A stretch of 64,000 nucleotides of DNA, taken from Rhizomys pruinosus (taxonomy: Eukaryota; Chordata; Mammalia; Rodentia; Spalacidae). The notes beneath the pieces were generated by a model. The model was given only the letters and a program-made list of their open reading frames with translations. It made no database searches and was not told where the DNA came from. The position numbers and the translations under genes were made by a program. Below, piece by piece: positions 13,400 through 24,635 of this stretch; position 1 is the stretch's first letter; every line of letters begins with the position of its first letter. The stretch covers positions 2,686,629 through 2,750,628 of the forward strand of contig VZQC01010425.1 in NCBI GenBank assembly GCA_009823505.1, given 5' to 3'.

Positions 13400-13620
13400 G
13401 GGGCTAGAGAGATGGCCTAGCAGTTAAGAGCACCAACTGCTCTTGCAGAGGACCCGGGTTCGATCCCCAGCACCCACATGGTGGCTGAGAACTGTCTGTA
13501 ACTCCAGTTCCAGGGGAATCCAACACCCTCTTCTGACCTCTGCGGCACGGGTACACAAACCTGCATGCAGACAGTACATTCATACACATACGAAAATAAA
13601 TTTTAAAAATTAAAAAAAAT
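13400..13620 (+). repeat. B2/B3-type SINE
   Basis: Starts ggggctagagagatggccta and runs to the cattcatacacata end. About 10 bp of the gcattgcacgacacggg segment is missing (gcggcacgggtacac). The upstream flank aaaaggctaagaa (13387-13399) reappears only after the next SINE, at 13887-13899. Confidence 0.88.
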
Positions 13621-13680
13621 TAATTAAAAAAATTTGGAGAATACTAGTTGGTTTTTATTTTAATGTCCTTGGTTATTTGN

Positions 13681-13886
13681 TCCCCAGCACCCACATGGTG
13701 GCTGAGAACTGTCTGTAACTCCAGTTCCAGGAGAACTCCAGTTCCAGGGGAATCCGACACCCTCTTCTGACTTCCGCGACATTGCACGACATGGGTGCAC
13801 AATTGCACCACACGGGTGCACAAACCTACATGCAGACAGTACATTCATACACATAAAATAAATAAATAAAAATTAATAAAAAAAGA
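13681..13886 (+). repeat. B2/B3-type SINE, 5' part lost at an N
   Basis: Begins abruptly at tccccagcacccacatggtg right after the single N at 13680, so about 70 bases of head are absent. It carries an extra caattgcaccacacgggtgc segment, giving two copies of the gcac-acggg-gca block. A tail follows. Confidence 0.85.
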
Positions 13887-14284
13887 AAAAGGCTAAGAAA
13901 AAGATGCCAGATAGGTAGGACCTAACATGTATGGTAGAATGCATGTGCTCTGGTGGAGGGGGGCATGGATGCGGAAACGGGTCTAAATTTGATTGGGAAA
14001 GGTTGTATGGAATGCACAAAAGCTCATTAAAAATAATAATTTAAAAAGATAGAACTTTAGTTGCTGCATGAAGTGCACAAATCATAATTTTTAAAGAAGC
14101 TTCGTGTGAAATTAGTTGCTTTTCACATAGTGGAATTTTACACCAAATCCATTTACTATAAATCAATTAGCAGAGACAGGAATAAGTTCCCTCCCTACAT
14201 CATGGTGATTAAGAGGAAATATGCAAGATAAGAAGGAATAGTCCACTTGAATCCATAATGCACATAGAAACATATTGAATATTA

Positions 14285-14620
14285 ATGTGATGGTTCCACT
14301 TTATTGTCAAGGGGACTGATTTGGAATCACCTAGAGGACATGGCTCTGGGCATTTATATCTGTTTCCATAGAGATTTAACTGAAGACAGAGACACACCAG
14401 GAATGTGAACAACCCCATCCCATGGTTTGGGGTCATGGTCTGAATGAAAATAAAGAAAAGAGGAGAGGCCAATGGGATGCGGGTGTTTATCTTTCTGCTT
14501 TCTAATTGGCTGTCCTGCCTTCCCTCCTATGCTGGAAGGAGTATATCCTCAAACCAGGAGACAAAACCTCTTCCTTATGGGGATTTTTTTTTTTTGGTCA
14601 TAACAAGAAAACTATGACAA
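14285..14620 (+). repeat. Probable ancient DNA-transposon-like repeat
   Basis: The pattern gtgatggttccactttattg, tcacctagaggacatggctc, ttggctgtcctgccttccct and ggtcataacaagaaaactat resembles old mammalian hAT-type repeats. Weak match by memory only. Confidence 0.3.
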
Positions 14621-15148
14621 TATTTCCTTATTATTTACTTATTCTTTACTATTTAATAATGTTTATTTAATATTAATACTATATAAAAAAAACTACAGAG
14701 AAGAGTGAATTCAGCTCTCCTAGTGATGGCCACACAGGGAAACCTTGGGTTGAACACAGTGGCTGTTCAGACATAGAAACCTGAAGTCCCAACCACGGGG
14801 TCTAGGGAAATGTTTCTAAGAGGTCTTCTGGAGATGACTGAAGATGGAGAGTTTCTCTTGAACTTCTTTCAGTGACACTGTTTACCTGTTTGGTCTCCAA
14901 GTCATCTACAGCCCTCAAAATGCTAAGAGATAGACCCAAAGCCCTCATGGGGCCAAGCAGGAACTTGGACATGGACCCATGGGGCCATTAAGTCCAGTGT
15001 TGTGTGTCCTACTGTCAACCAGCTGTTTTCATAACTCTGAAAAATGACAGTAGTCTTTAAAAGGACAAGAAATTGAATAGAATGTATATATAAAACATTT
15101 TAGACCTATAGGGACAAATTTGTATGAAGAAGCCATGTTGATTAAGTT
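14621..15148. other. Intronic, no recognised feature
   Basis: Unique sequence. Confidence 0.45.
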
Positions 15149-15165
15149 AAAAGTTTATTGCTACA

Positions 15166-15314
15166 GCCGGGCGTGGTGGCGCACGCCTTTAATCCTAGCA
15201 CTTGGGAGGCAGAGGCAGGCGGATCTTTGTGAGTTCAAGGCCAGCCTGGTCTACAGAGTGAGTTCCAGGATAGCTGGGGCTACAGGAAGACCCTGTCTCG
15301 AAAAGACCAAAAAA
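15166..15314 (+). repeat. B1 SINE with 17-bp target-site duplication
   Basis: Full-length copy starting gccgggcgtggtggcgcacg and ending ctgtctcgaaaagacc plus A tail. The perfect 17-bp repeat aaaagtttattgctaca flanks it at 15149-15165 and 15315-15331. It is a recent insertion and a good reference for this genome's B1 type. Confidence 0.96.
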
Positions 15315-15531
15315 AAAAGTTTATTGCTACAACAAAAAAATAATAATTTTTCTTTACAAATGATAGACAGTGGGAAATAGTGACTCTAGCTTTATTTAAA
15401 TTAGTCACATTTTGAACAAAGGTTGTATTACCAATTCTTGAGCATGGCTTCCATTTAAATTGAGAGGTGTGTTTTATGAAGTATCATTTAAAATATCTAA
15501 AAATATTTTCCTTTGAAGTGATACTTTTTTT

Positions 15532-15641
15532 AAGCACTTGGTATTCCCAGGTGGTCTCCCATCCTAGTACTAACCAGGCCCAACCCTGCTTAGCTTCAGA
15601 GATCAGACGAGATGCCCGTTCAGGGTGGTATGGCCATAGAC
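15532..15641 (-). pseudogene. 5S rRNA retropseudogene
   Basis: Read on the minus strand from 15641 it begins gtctatggccataccaccct and continues through gctaagcagggttgggcctg and ggatgggagaccacctggga, which is 5S rRNA with about ten changes and the last bases missing. It ends in an A tail (tttttttaa on the plus strand). The 13-bp repeat aagtgatactttt flanks it at 15516-15528 and 15644-15656. This shows that a 5S transcript was copied by L1 machinery. The 5S internal promoter is mutated, so it is probably not transcribed. Confidence 0.95.
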
Positions 15642-15656
15642 TAAAGTGATACTTTT

Positions 15657-17583
15657 CACTTTGACCTTAGCCCATTCTAATGTAGAATTTGGCAACGAAT
15701 TATATAGATTGATTTGATGATGGGCTGGGTGCTTCTGAGAACCAATCCATCAAACCCAACACTATGGTTTAACTGATAGTTTGGGGCTGTGGTGAAAGAA
15801 TTCTTTTTCCTGGAAAATTTATAAGAGCAGAGATTTAGTGTCCCATGGCTCTGCAGGCCTGGATGCAGACAGGGATCAAGGAACCCACAAGTTTAGTCTC
15901 TGGTGAAGCCATGTCTGGTTCCAAGATGGCTGCTCAACCACTGTATCCCTGGAGGTAGAAGGCTTGCTCTCCAGAGGGTAAATGAGCAGGTAGGACTGAG
16001 CCTGTCCTTCCTAAGGAATGTGCTCTCTCATGAGGAAGAAGCTCCATAATCCAGGCACCTCTTCAAGATCTGCATTTTATGCTTCTGCATTGAGGGTTAA
16101 GTTGCAAACATAGGAACTTCAGGGACCACACTGGACTCAGTGGTGTTATCACCAAAATGAGAACTGAGCAAACAAGGACAAGTCTGCCTGCTAACCGAGG
16201 GTCTCCTGTGGGAGGCCTGCACCATACTGCAGGGTTGACCACAGAGCCCATTTTTAACTAAGATCAGGTTGCTGGTGGAGGTGAGGTCTCCATCTGGCTG
16301 GTAGAGCTACAAGGAAGACAGTGAAGCTCCCTTCCCAAACAAGAATGGGGAAGAAAGGACTGTGCAAAAAGACTAGATAAAGGAATGCCCATGGGAGAGA
16401 TCGTGCCCACACATTTCCCATGACTTCCACTTTATGGCCAATGTATTGATCTCAGGTGTAACTGACGCACTGGGGACTGCAGGGAAGGCATATATCTGAT
16501 CAACAGGAAATATTCTTCAGAACAGTCAAGTTGGAGACTCATAGGCTACTTGACCATTAAAGGCCTTGAGGAGTTCTGCACAGGAGCTCTTTAACTTAAA
16601 CTGTTTCTTAGACATCATTCTGATCAATGTTATTTTCTTTAGACTGTAGCGATCGACATCTCCTAGAATTAAATGTCCTGCATATATTTGAGAGATATCC
16701 AATATCTGAAATCTAACATCGCTCTTCCTTCTGTGTCTCTTTGTCTCATTCTCTGTGTCTCTCTCTGCCCCTCACTTTTCTTTCTCTTTCTCATACAGAC
16801 ATTAATATATGTCACTCTTTACACATATATCCAGATTAACTACTGAACAGATTGGTAAATGGATTGTGCTCCCTGTTCCATCACCTAGCTCTGTGTGTTC
16901 AATCATGTTTCCGCATTACAGCCACCTGAAAAGCTTTTAAACACATCAGTGCCTGGGCCCCACTCCAATTTAATGGGTTTAGGGTCAGGCCCAGACATCA
17001 GCCTTTTTCAAAGAGCTCCCCAGTTAATTCCAATGAGCATCAAGGATTGAGATTCACTGTCTAACGCCTGGGGCTCTGCCTTCAACCGGAGTCAGCTTTA
17101 ATTAATCTCCTCCTTTAATTCTGTGATGTATATGTCATGCTCTATTATAGTTTTGCTGCAGATAGGTTTCACTGAGCAGTAAAAATAAAGGGAGAACAGT
17201 TGGTGAAAATCTACTCAAGAAATTAAGTTTGTCATTAATAGGAATCACGGGCCATCTGGATAAGCAACGGGGTTCTGTTGCTGAAGAACGTTTTCAAGGA
17301 ACGCAAAATTTTTATTATTAAACCTGTTAGCAGCGGCACTTAATGTACAAAGCATGTGTTTTAATAAGAACAGGATGCATACTAATTAAGATACTACTCA
17401 GTAATTACTGTAACTTATGGATTTTCACCTTTCCACTGTGTTCATGTTACTGTAAGAAATACCTGGAGATCTTACACACCCTTACCAGAGCTCTGTAAAA
17501 ATAAGAATTGTTTACATAGACATCAATGATCCTCTAGAACATGAACACAGATTTATGCTTCCAGAAAGGTGACTAATGCTCCT

Positions 17584-17586
<3 letters not shown>
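15657..17586. other. Long repeat-free intronic stretch; candidate conserved element at 17040-17420
   Basis: I see no SINE, LINE or exon in almost 2 kb, unusual for this window. The part 17040-17420 is rich in homeodomain-type TAATTA/ATTAA motifs (tttaattaatctcc near 17098, actaattaagat near 17381). This could be a regulatory element but sequence alone does not show it. Confidence 0.4.

Positions 17587-17626
<40 letters not shown>
17587..17626. repeat. (CA)20 microsatellite
   Basis: Uninterrupted CA dinucleotide run of 40 bp. Confidence 0.98.
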
Positions 17627-17629
<3 letters not shown>

Positions 17630-19180
17630 GTAGAACATGGTGGGTTCAGTGAAAATGGATGTAGAGCTATTAAGTTTTGGCCAGATTGAGCCTCTTTTGT
17701 TAGGTGAACTGTACTATTGGGGGAGGAAAGGTTTTCAAGTTGGTATAAGGCATGGGGTGGGTAGATTTGTGTTCTTTACCATGATAGCATTTACCCGTAG
17801 TTCTAAAGTTCATTCCTCAGAAAGATGTGTGCATTTAACTACTCCTGTACCACACCAGGTTCAGTCCAAGGCTATGGTAGACATTCTTAGTGTTTTTATA
17901 GCTCATTGCATTTAAGCATGAAAGGCTGATGTGGATGGAAAAACTCACAAAACCTCCAGAAGAAATCAGAACTCAATGGAGATGGAAGCAATAACCAAGT
18001 ATTAGGTTTAGAATGAAATTAATGTAAAGAAAATGCGAAAGCTTCTGTTCTGATATCAAGACTGGGGCACAGTCGCCAACTTTCTCTGGAAAGAACTCTT
18101 TGGGCTCCTGTTCTCCAGGAACCCCAAATCCTCCCTAGGTCTAATGTCATCGCACCAGCTGTACCAGCTAATTCCCTCTGGGCCTCTGTCCTGTGGTAGC
18201 AGCCACGATCTGTTTTCTCTCTTGAGAACACAATAGCATCCTTTGTTTCCCAGCTGCTAATCAGTGACACAAGTCACTTTCCCAGTGAGCAGCACCAGAG
18301 AGGATCTAATTCTTCTGGGGGAGGGTGCCCCTGCCTCCAGGGTTTGGCTGCTGATGAACTGAGGGGCTCACCTACCTTGACCCTGGATGGGAGAGGTGAC
18401 GTCACAGATGCAGCATTTTGGAAGCAGGGAAGATGGTGGGATTCTGTTCTGCGTTGAGGTCGGCTTGCTGCAAAACTGACGATTCACTTTCTAGGAGGGC
18501 ATAGGTGTGGACAGCTCTAACGGCCTCAAACATGGGGTTATCGGAGCTCAAAAGCATGGGAAGTTTGGGGCCACCACTGATCCAGGACTTAGAGAACCCA
18601 AAGTCTGGGGTTTCTTAAGAACGTGGTAGCTACATTATTCTGATGATGGACAAATATTTTATGAGTAGCATGATAAGTGGAGCATTTTCATGCATAGAAA
18701 TATACAAAATGCTATATCTACCGGTATAGCTGCAACAAAATAAGATATGAATACATATGCTGACAATAAAATATATTCATCAGTATAACTACATTGATGT
18801 AAATATGATTTATTGACAGCCATACAATAACAATAGAAATTCTTAGTTCTAGGTGAAATATCGGATTTTTCTTTTCAGGCCACATTTCTTACATCTCTGA
18901 TTTCACAGTGTTTGATAATTTCTTAAACATGAATAAGTTTCTCTACTGCAACTTATTGCAAAAAAAGAAGACCTAAGTTAAAAATAAATGAGAACCAAAT
19001 GGCATTGTTGTTACCTTGTGAGTCCTGTTCAAACCTAAACAACTTTAGATCATTTCTTTTTAATTTGAAATTCCTATTTTCATACTTTTCTCACCACCTC
19101 TCAGCCATAACCACTAGAACCACTGGAATCTTCTTTTTCTTTTGTTTTAATTTTTGTTACTTTATTTGTTTGTTTGTGAT
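17627..19180. other. Intronic, no recognised gene or repeat
   Basis: Mostly unique sequence. A perfect TGACGTCA octamer occurs at 18397-18404. Confidence 0.45.
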
Positions 19181-19189
19181 TTTATTTTC

Positions 19190-19500
19190 TGTTGCTATTT
19201 TTTCAAGCCAATGCTTTATTGAAGCTCTGTGCATTTCATACAAAAATTACATTACAAATCAAATCTAGACCCATGCCCCCTTCCCTGCCCCTTACCCCAC
19301 CAGAGCTCATGCATTCTGCCAAACATGTTTTTCTTGCTATACTGAATAACGCAGTAATAAACACGGTAGTACAACCATCAGATATGGCGTTCTCTGGGCA
19401 TATGCCTAGGAGTGAGATAGTTGGTTTCTATGGTAGCTCTATTTTTAATTTTTGAGGAACTTCCCAACTTGATTCCATAATGGCCATACTAATTTGACCT
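19190..19500 (-). mobile_element. LINE-1 3' fragment, antisense
   Basis: The plus strand has ttcatacaaaaattacatta, then ctgggcatatgcctaggagt (complement of the ORF2 LLGICP region). Degenerate, non-coding. Confidence 0.65.
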
Positions 19501-19501
19501 C

Positions 19502-19565
19502 CAATCAATCATTCAATCAATCAATCAATCTATCTATCATCTATCTATCTAGATATGTATATATA
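19502..19565. repeat. (AATC)n/(ATCT)n microsatellite
   Basis: Consecutive aatc units change into atct units and end in a TA-rich stretch. Confidence 0.9.
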
Positions 19566-19965
19566 ATTTTTGTGAATTTTATACAATACATCTTAATCAT
19601 ATTTAGACCCCTTCCTCTGACTGCACTCTTCCATGCCCTCCACCAGACTGCATTCTGTCATCTATGTTAAGGCCTATCAAGTCAAGTTTGTGCCCCCCAG
19701 ATTCCTTCCGTGTGTGAGTGCGTCTACTGCAGCCTGGTCAGCCCATCTAGTATCACGACCTTTAGGAAGATGAACTCTCCCTCACCCAGCAGTTATCAGA
19801 GTTCTTGACAATAGCTGTTCTGATTGGGGTAAGGTGGTATCTCAAAGTAGTTTTAATTTGCATGCTTTTGATGATCAGGATGTTGAATATGTTTAAAATA
19901 GATTTTGCTATCTGTATTTCCATCTTCTTTCTTGAAAACTGTCTGTTAAAGATGAACGATTTATA
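19566..19965 (-). mobile_element. LINE-1 3' fragment, antisense
   Basis: Starts with the L1 3' UTR-like gtgaattttatacaatacat and later has tctgattggggtaaggtggt followed by ttttaatttgcatgcttttg, a recognisable antisense ORF2 stretch. Confidence 0.65.
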
Positions 19966-19977
19966 TGGTATGTTCTA

Positions 19978-20190
19978 GTTTCTTTTCCATTGCTGTGACA
20001 AAACACTCTGACTGACACCAACTTGGGGAGGAAAGGGTTTATTCAGCTTACATCTCCTGGATCGTAGTTCATCACGCAGGGAGCCCAAGATAGGAACTCA
20101 AGACAGGAACCTGGAGGCAGGAACTGAGGCATAGGCCATGGAGGAATGCTGCTTACTGGCTTGCTCCCCTGACCCATGCCCAGCCTGCCC
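19978..20190 (-). repeat. Ancient rodent repeat, URR1-like
   Basis: Contains ttgctgtgacaaaacactct, ggaggaaagggtttattcag and ggaatgctgcttactggctt, the complement of the family at 12697-13085. Confidence 0.55.
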
Positions 20191-20194
20191 TCTT

Positions 20195-20900
20195 TATTTT
20201 TTTATTTTTATTTTTTTTGTTCTTTTTTTATTTATTATATTTTAAGGGATTCACAATATAAGAGCACAGTTGTTTTCAGATCACATTGACATTGCCCAGT
20301 TTGCCAAACAATTAGATAATTGGCGCTAGCATCCACAGATGAGTGATACCATTCGTCATTTGTTTTTCTGGGACTGTGTTACTTCACTCAGCATGATGTC
20401 TTCTAGCTCCAGCCATTTACCTGTAAAGCTCATGATGTCATCTTTCTTTTTTTTTTTTTTAAGGGATTCTACAATACAATGACACAGTTGTTTGCAGATA
20501 ACATTGATGTTACTCAGTATGTCATACAATTAAGTAATTGGTGCATTTTGCAAGTATCTATGTCCAAATTTTGAACAACCCAAGATTCCCATAGTCCAGT
20601 TCAGTATAGCAAGGAAATGGAACCAAATTAGTTGTCCACCAACAGATGAATGAATGACCAAAGCTGGGTCCATATAAAATGGAGCATTTATTCAACTCTA
20701 AGGAGAAATGAAATCAAAATTCACAGTAAAGTGCATCAACTAAGAATGTATACTGTTAAATGAGGTCATTCGGTTTCAGACAGTGAAAGAACACCTGCTC
20801 CCCCTCATATCTGGACCCTAGCCTGTAAGATCCACATGAACATATATAAGCAAATGCATGTGGAGGCATGCTATACTATGTAGAATCATGAGCAAGGAAG
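20195..20900. mobile_element. Mosaic of LINE-1 fragments in both orientations
   Basis: 20240-20440 is antisense L1 (gactgtgttacttcactcag then catgatgtcttctagctcca). 20590-20830 is sense L1 C-terminal ORF2 and beyond (ggaaccaaattagttgtcca then caacagatgaatgaatg). The switch lies at a poly-T run near 20450. Either nested insertions or an inverted L1. Confidence 0.6.
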
Positions 20901-21300
20901 AATTATTTGAAAAGGAAAGGAGCATAGTTTTTGTCTTTTTTTCTCCATGGTAATTCATGGTTCTGCAAATGGAAGTAGCAGGAACCATTCACTCCATGGA
21001 AGTCCAATGAGCATTGTCCTGGTTTTGGCAGTGATTGTGAGAACTGAGCTCTTGTTTAGATTCCATTGACCATCAGCGCACTGAAACTAGACATGACCAG
21101 ACCTTGAATATGTTTCAGAATGACACACCCAGAAAAATGGTTTTTGCTGCTGCTGTTGTTGTTGTTACTATTCTAATTGTTTGCTACAGGTCTTTGTTGT
21201 GTGCATTTGATTGTTTTTATAAGAGTTGTCATGGTTGGAATTTCTGAAATAAAAATAGTTTTTAGAAAAAAAAACATGTTTTTCATCTTTTTCTCAGTCT
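20901..21300. other. Intronic, no recognised feature
   Basis: Unique sequence with short GTT runs. Confidence 0.4.
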
Positions 21301-21490
21301 CTCAAAATTCTTAGTGCAGAAGCTTACTGTTTTGAGCACACAAGTTCACCATTTCAGTCAGTTCTTTGAGGCAGTCTTTCTGTTGTTGTTGTTGTTGTTG
21401 TTATTCCTTCCAATATGCATCACTCCAAAATATGCACCTATGCGTGCCACATATATCATAAGTTTTAGCATCTTCAACTTATGATTTTTT
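21301..21490 (-). mobile_element. LINE-1 3' UTR-like fragment, antisense
   Basis: Shares ttccaatatgcatcactcca and an aaaatatgcac-type block with the L1 3' regions at 11750 and 41110. It contains a (GTT)n run at 21383-21402. Confidence 0.5.
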
Positions 21491-22220
21491 TATTAGACTG
21501 AAAGATGTAATGTTTAAAGTCTCCTCCTTCAAGCCCAAACCACCATCAGTTCTGCCCTTGTGTTCCACACTGGAGTTTTCCTTTCCATGGTCACCAAATG
21601 AGGTCCAGTAAACACCTCATCCTGTCTTGATCTTCCTGTACTGGTCTCCGTGATACAGTAGTTAAAAGTATCGGACTGGTGTAACTTAGCCTTTCTGGAT
21701 ACTTAACGACCATACTTAATGCCCATACCAATTTGGTCAAGGGTCTTAAGGGATAACTTTGCTCCTTGCCCTCAGAGGCCAACTAAGTCCCAGGGGACTA
21801 CGCATGAGGGCATTTCTTGTAATGTCCTGCAAATGTGAGTCACCAGTCTTCCTGTGCAGGGAGGTCTTGGAGATCCATAATGGGACTTCAGCCAGTGTCC
21901 AGTCTATCAAGAGGAAAGTCTGCTCATGCTTCAAAAAGGGAAGCCTGGTCTAGCAAGACCTGACTTTGTCCTCAAGTGGATGAAGTGTGATTGAAGGGCC
22001 AAGAGGATCCAGAGCCCCCCCCCCCAACCCTGAGTGACCCTTGAGGACCAGATCCTCAAATGACCTTGAGAAACAAAAAACCTTGGTTAATCTGGTCTAA
22101 CTATATGACCTTAAACATCCAAAAGGAAAGTATAACCAGAAATATATAAATAGTAAGTCCTAAGAAATTGTACTTCAGGTATAGAACTTGAGATCTTAGT
22201 AAAAAGACAGGAGGTAAAAA
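21491..22220. other. Unclassified block between L1-like sequences
   Basis: About 730 bp with higher GC than its surroundings and a run of 11 C near 22016. It has no recognised family and no long open frame. It sits between L1 3' UTR-like sequence and a gagcacagttgttttg motif also seen in the L1 at 20260, so it may be an insertion into an L1. Confidence 0.3.
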
Positions 22221-22389
22221 AAGAAAAAAAAGAGCACAGTTGTTTTGCCTTTCTTACTGGCAAGTGCAGCTACCCTGTGGCTGCCACAGCTTTTGGCATC
22301 CTTCAAAGACACGAGACACAGCTTTTCAACCTTCCAATATAGACTGAAGACTCATGACTCTCCAAGAATCCTCCAAATCTTCAGTGCCA

Positions 22390-22490
22390 GATGGGGACAA
22401 CTGGACATTATGTGGGTTCAGAGAATTGAATGTAGGTCATCAGACTTGGTAGCAAGCAGCTTTACACTCCAGGCCAACTTGCCAGCCTAT
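22390..22490 (-). repeat. Old B3-like SINE fragment
   Basis: The plus strand reads gtgggttcagagaattgaat and ccaacttgccagcct, the complement of a worn B3 head. Confidence 0.55.
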
Positions 22491-22539
22491 TTATTCATTC
22501 ATTCATTCATTCATTCATTCATTCATTCATTCATTCATT
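22491..22539. repeat. (ATTC)12 microsatellite
   Basis: About 12 attc units with no interruption, in the tail position of the adjacent SINE remnant. Confidence 0.95.
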
Positions 22540-24129
22540 TGTATTCAGCTAGAGATTTTCCTCTCTTCCCCTTAACAACTCCATTTAAAACAGTGTCTAG
22601 AAAGCTGAAAGTTTCTTATATCTAAAGGAAAAAATGTTTCTTAGAGAAGCTCATACTCTGGTGATCAATTTTCTGGAATAAAAACAATCCATGCAGCTGA
22701 CTGAACTGATGGCTGAAAGTGAGACTGAAGCAGGAAATGAAATGGGGTATTACAGGCTACCTCATGGTGACTATTGCAGACAGTCCGAATGGGGGACACG
22801 TTATAGCTGGCAAGGGGGGAGATGCATTCTGGGTCTAAGTTTCCCAAGAGGCGTGTTTTCAATTGTTTATTCCTGATACTGTCCAGCAAGCCCATCCACC
22901 GCCAGGTATGATGACGTCAAGGCTAACGTCAATCAGATCTTCCTGACTAGCTCCCAAGTGTCTCTCATGGTATGTAAGCCCCTAGATATGGTACTGGAAA
23001 CACAGGGCAGAGTCTATGAAATGACACCAAACTCGTATGCAATAGAATCCCTGCTGTGACTGTATTCTCTTCACTTATTTTAATTATGAACAAAAGATAG
23101 AAATTCATGAAAAAATGGTTAAAGAGGGAAATGGAAATTTTAGATTATTTCACTTTGCTTCATTTTGTCAAATTCCTCTACTACTGAGATAATTTTATTG
23201 CTAAGGAATAAGAAGAGTTATAAAGTTCTTAAAATTCAGTGCTCAGTGTTCACCCTATGTGCACACAAAACATGGGTCCTCCAATGCAATGGAACATTGG
23301 GAAACGTGGATTAGTTATACCACTCACAGCCATTCTGGGATCAGATGGAGGAGCGTGCTGGTCTGTGAGCCTGAAAGAATGCTGTAATGGGGAGTACAGG
23401 CAGAGCAGAGATGCAATTGGGGAATGAAACCCAGGAGGGCACCTGTAGGAAGAGTTAGGAGGGAGTAGCCAGGGAGAAAGGAGGCCAAGACCCTACACTG
23501 CAAGCACTGTCACCAAGGGAGCAGATGCCTGTCAGGTATTGCCGGGGACCAAGAACAGTAAGTGCCTAGAGCTGAACACAGGACTTATAAATGCAGGTGC
23601 CACCTGACGGAAAGGCAGTGCTGGTGGAGCCACAGGGGCAAGAGATTTAGTAGAAAAGATGAGAGGTGAAGTTCAGGTGGTAGGTAGAAACAAGCCTTGG
23701 CGATGCTTTTCTTTTTGTAGAAGGCTATGGGTACCGGCACAAGACCTGCACAAGATCAAGGCACGAAGGGTGGAGAGCTTTCCAACCCTCCCTACCTGAG
23801 GAGCTATTGGCGGTTGATGGCTGATGAGGGAGACCCACCTCCTTTGGGAAGTGGCCATAGTAGATTGCCCAGCCTCATTGGATGACTCCCAAACCATGCA
23901 CATGCGGGTAGATAATTGAACTCTATGGGTTATTTAAATAAAGAGGATATGAAGTGGGGAGGGTGATATGTTTTCAGCTACAAGAAGAGAGGATTGGGGA
24001 AGGAAGAGGAAATGGAGGTGTACATGTAGATACACATGTATGAAAATTTCAAACAACAAAAATAAATAAATAGAAGGCAAGAAAGTAGAAATGTAGCCCA
24101 AAAGAGAAGGAAGATTTTATTGCGGTTAG
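22540..24129. other. Intronic, no recognised feature
   Basis: Unique sequence; a perfect TGACGTCA octamer lies at 22912-22919. Confidence 0.45.
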
Positions 24130-24143
24130 AATAGATGGTTTTC

Positions 24144-24356
24144 GGGCTGGAGAGATGACCTAGCGGTTAAGAGCACTGACTACTCTTGCAGAGGACCCGG
24201 GTTCAATCCCCAGCACCCACATGGCGGCTGAGAACCGTCTTTGACTCCAGTTCTGGGGGAATCAGAGACCCTCTTCTGACATCTGTGACATTGCACGACA
24301 CGGGTGCACAAACCTACATGCAGACAGTACATTCATGTACATAAAAAATAAATAAG
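24144..24356 (+). repeat. B2/B3-type SINE, first of a pair
   Basis: Full-length copy starting gggctggagagatgacctag, ending cattcatgtacata plus a short A-rich tail. Its left flank aatagatggtttt (24130-24142) recurs only after the second SINE. Confidence 0.92.
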
Positions 24357-24576
24357 GGGCTGAAGAGATGGCCTAGAGGTTAAGAGCGCCAACCGCTCTT
24401 GCAGAGGACCCGGGTTCTATCCCCAGCACCCACATGGCAGCTGAGAACCGTCTGTAACTCCAATTCCAGGAGAACTCCAGTTCCGGGGGAATCAGAGACC
24501 CTCTTCTGACCTCCAAGGCATTGCACGACACGGGTGCACAAACCTACATGCAGACAGTACATTCATACACATAAAA

Positions 24577-24622
<46 letters not shown>
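24357..24622 (+). repeat. B2/B3-type SINE, second of a pair, with (AAAT)n tail
   Basis: Starts ggggctgaagagatggccta directly behind the tail of the first copy and ends in about 13 aaat units (24572-24622). The 13-bp repeat aatagatggtttt follows at 24623-24635. Confidence 0.92.
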
Positions 24623-24623
<1 letters not shown>

Positions 24624-24635
24624 ATAGATGGTTTT

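Larger units (their letters stand above)
13264..14061 (+). mobile_element. 5'-truncated L1 3' end with nested B2 SINEs, bounded by 17-bp duplication
   Basis: The perfect 17-bp repeat aaagatagaactttagt occurs at 13264-13280 and 14045-14061. Between them, 13900-14044 resembles a rodent L1 3' end (ttgattgggaaaggttgtat, then aatgcacaaaagctcattaa and an A-rich tail). B2 SINEs are nested inside at 13400-13886. The flanking repeat is strong evidence for one retrotransposition event followed by SINE insertion. Confidence 0.7.

Noticed and set aside
15532..15641. Functional 5S rRNA gene
   Set aside because: About ten changes, a missing 3' end, an A tail and a target-site duplication show a retropseudogene.
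18397..18404. TGACGTCA octamer here and another at 22912-22919 as CREB sites
   Set aside because: Isolated 8-mers in introns can arise by chance; nothing else around them points to a promoter or enhancer.
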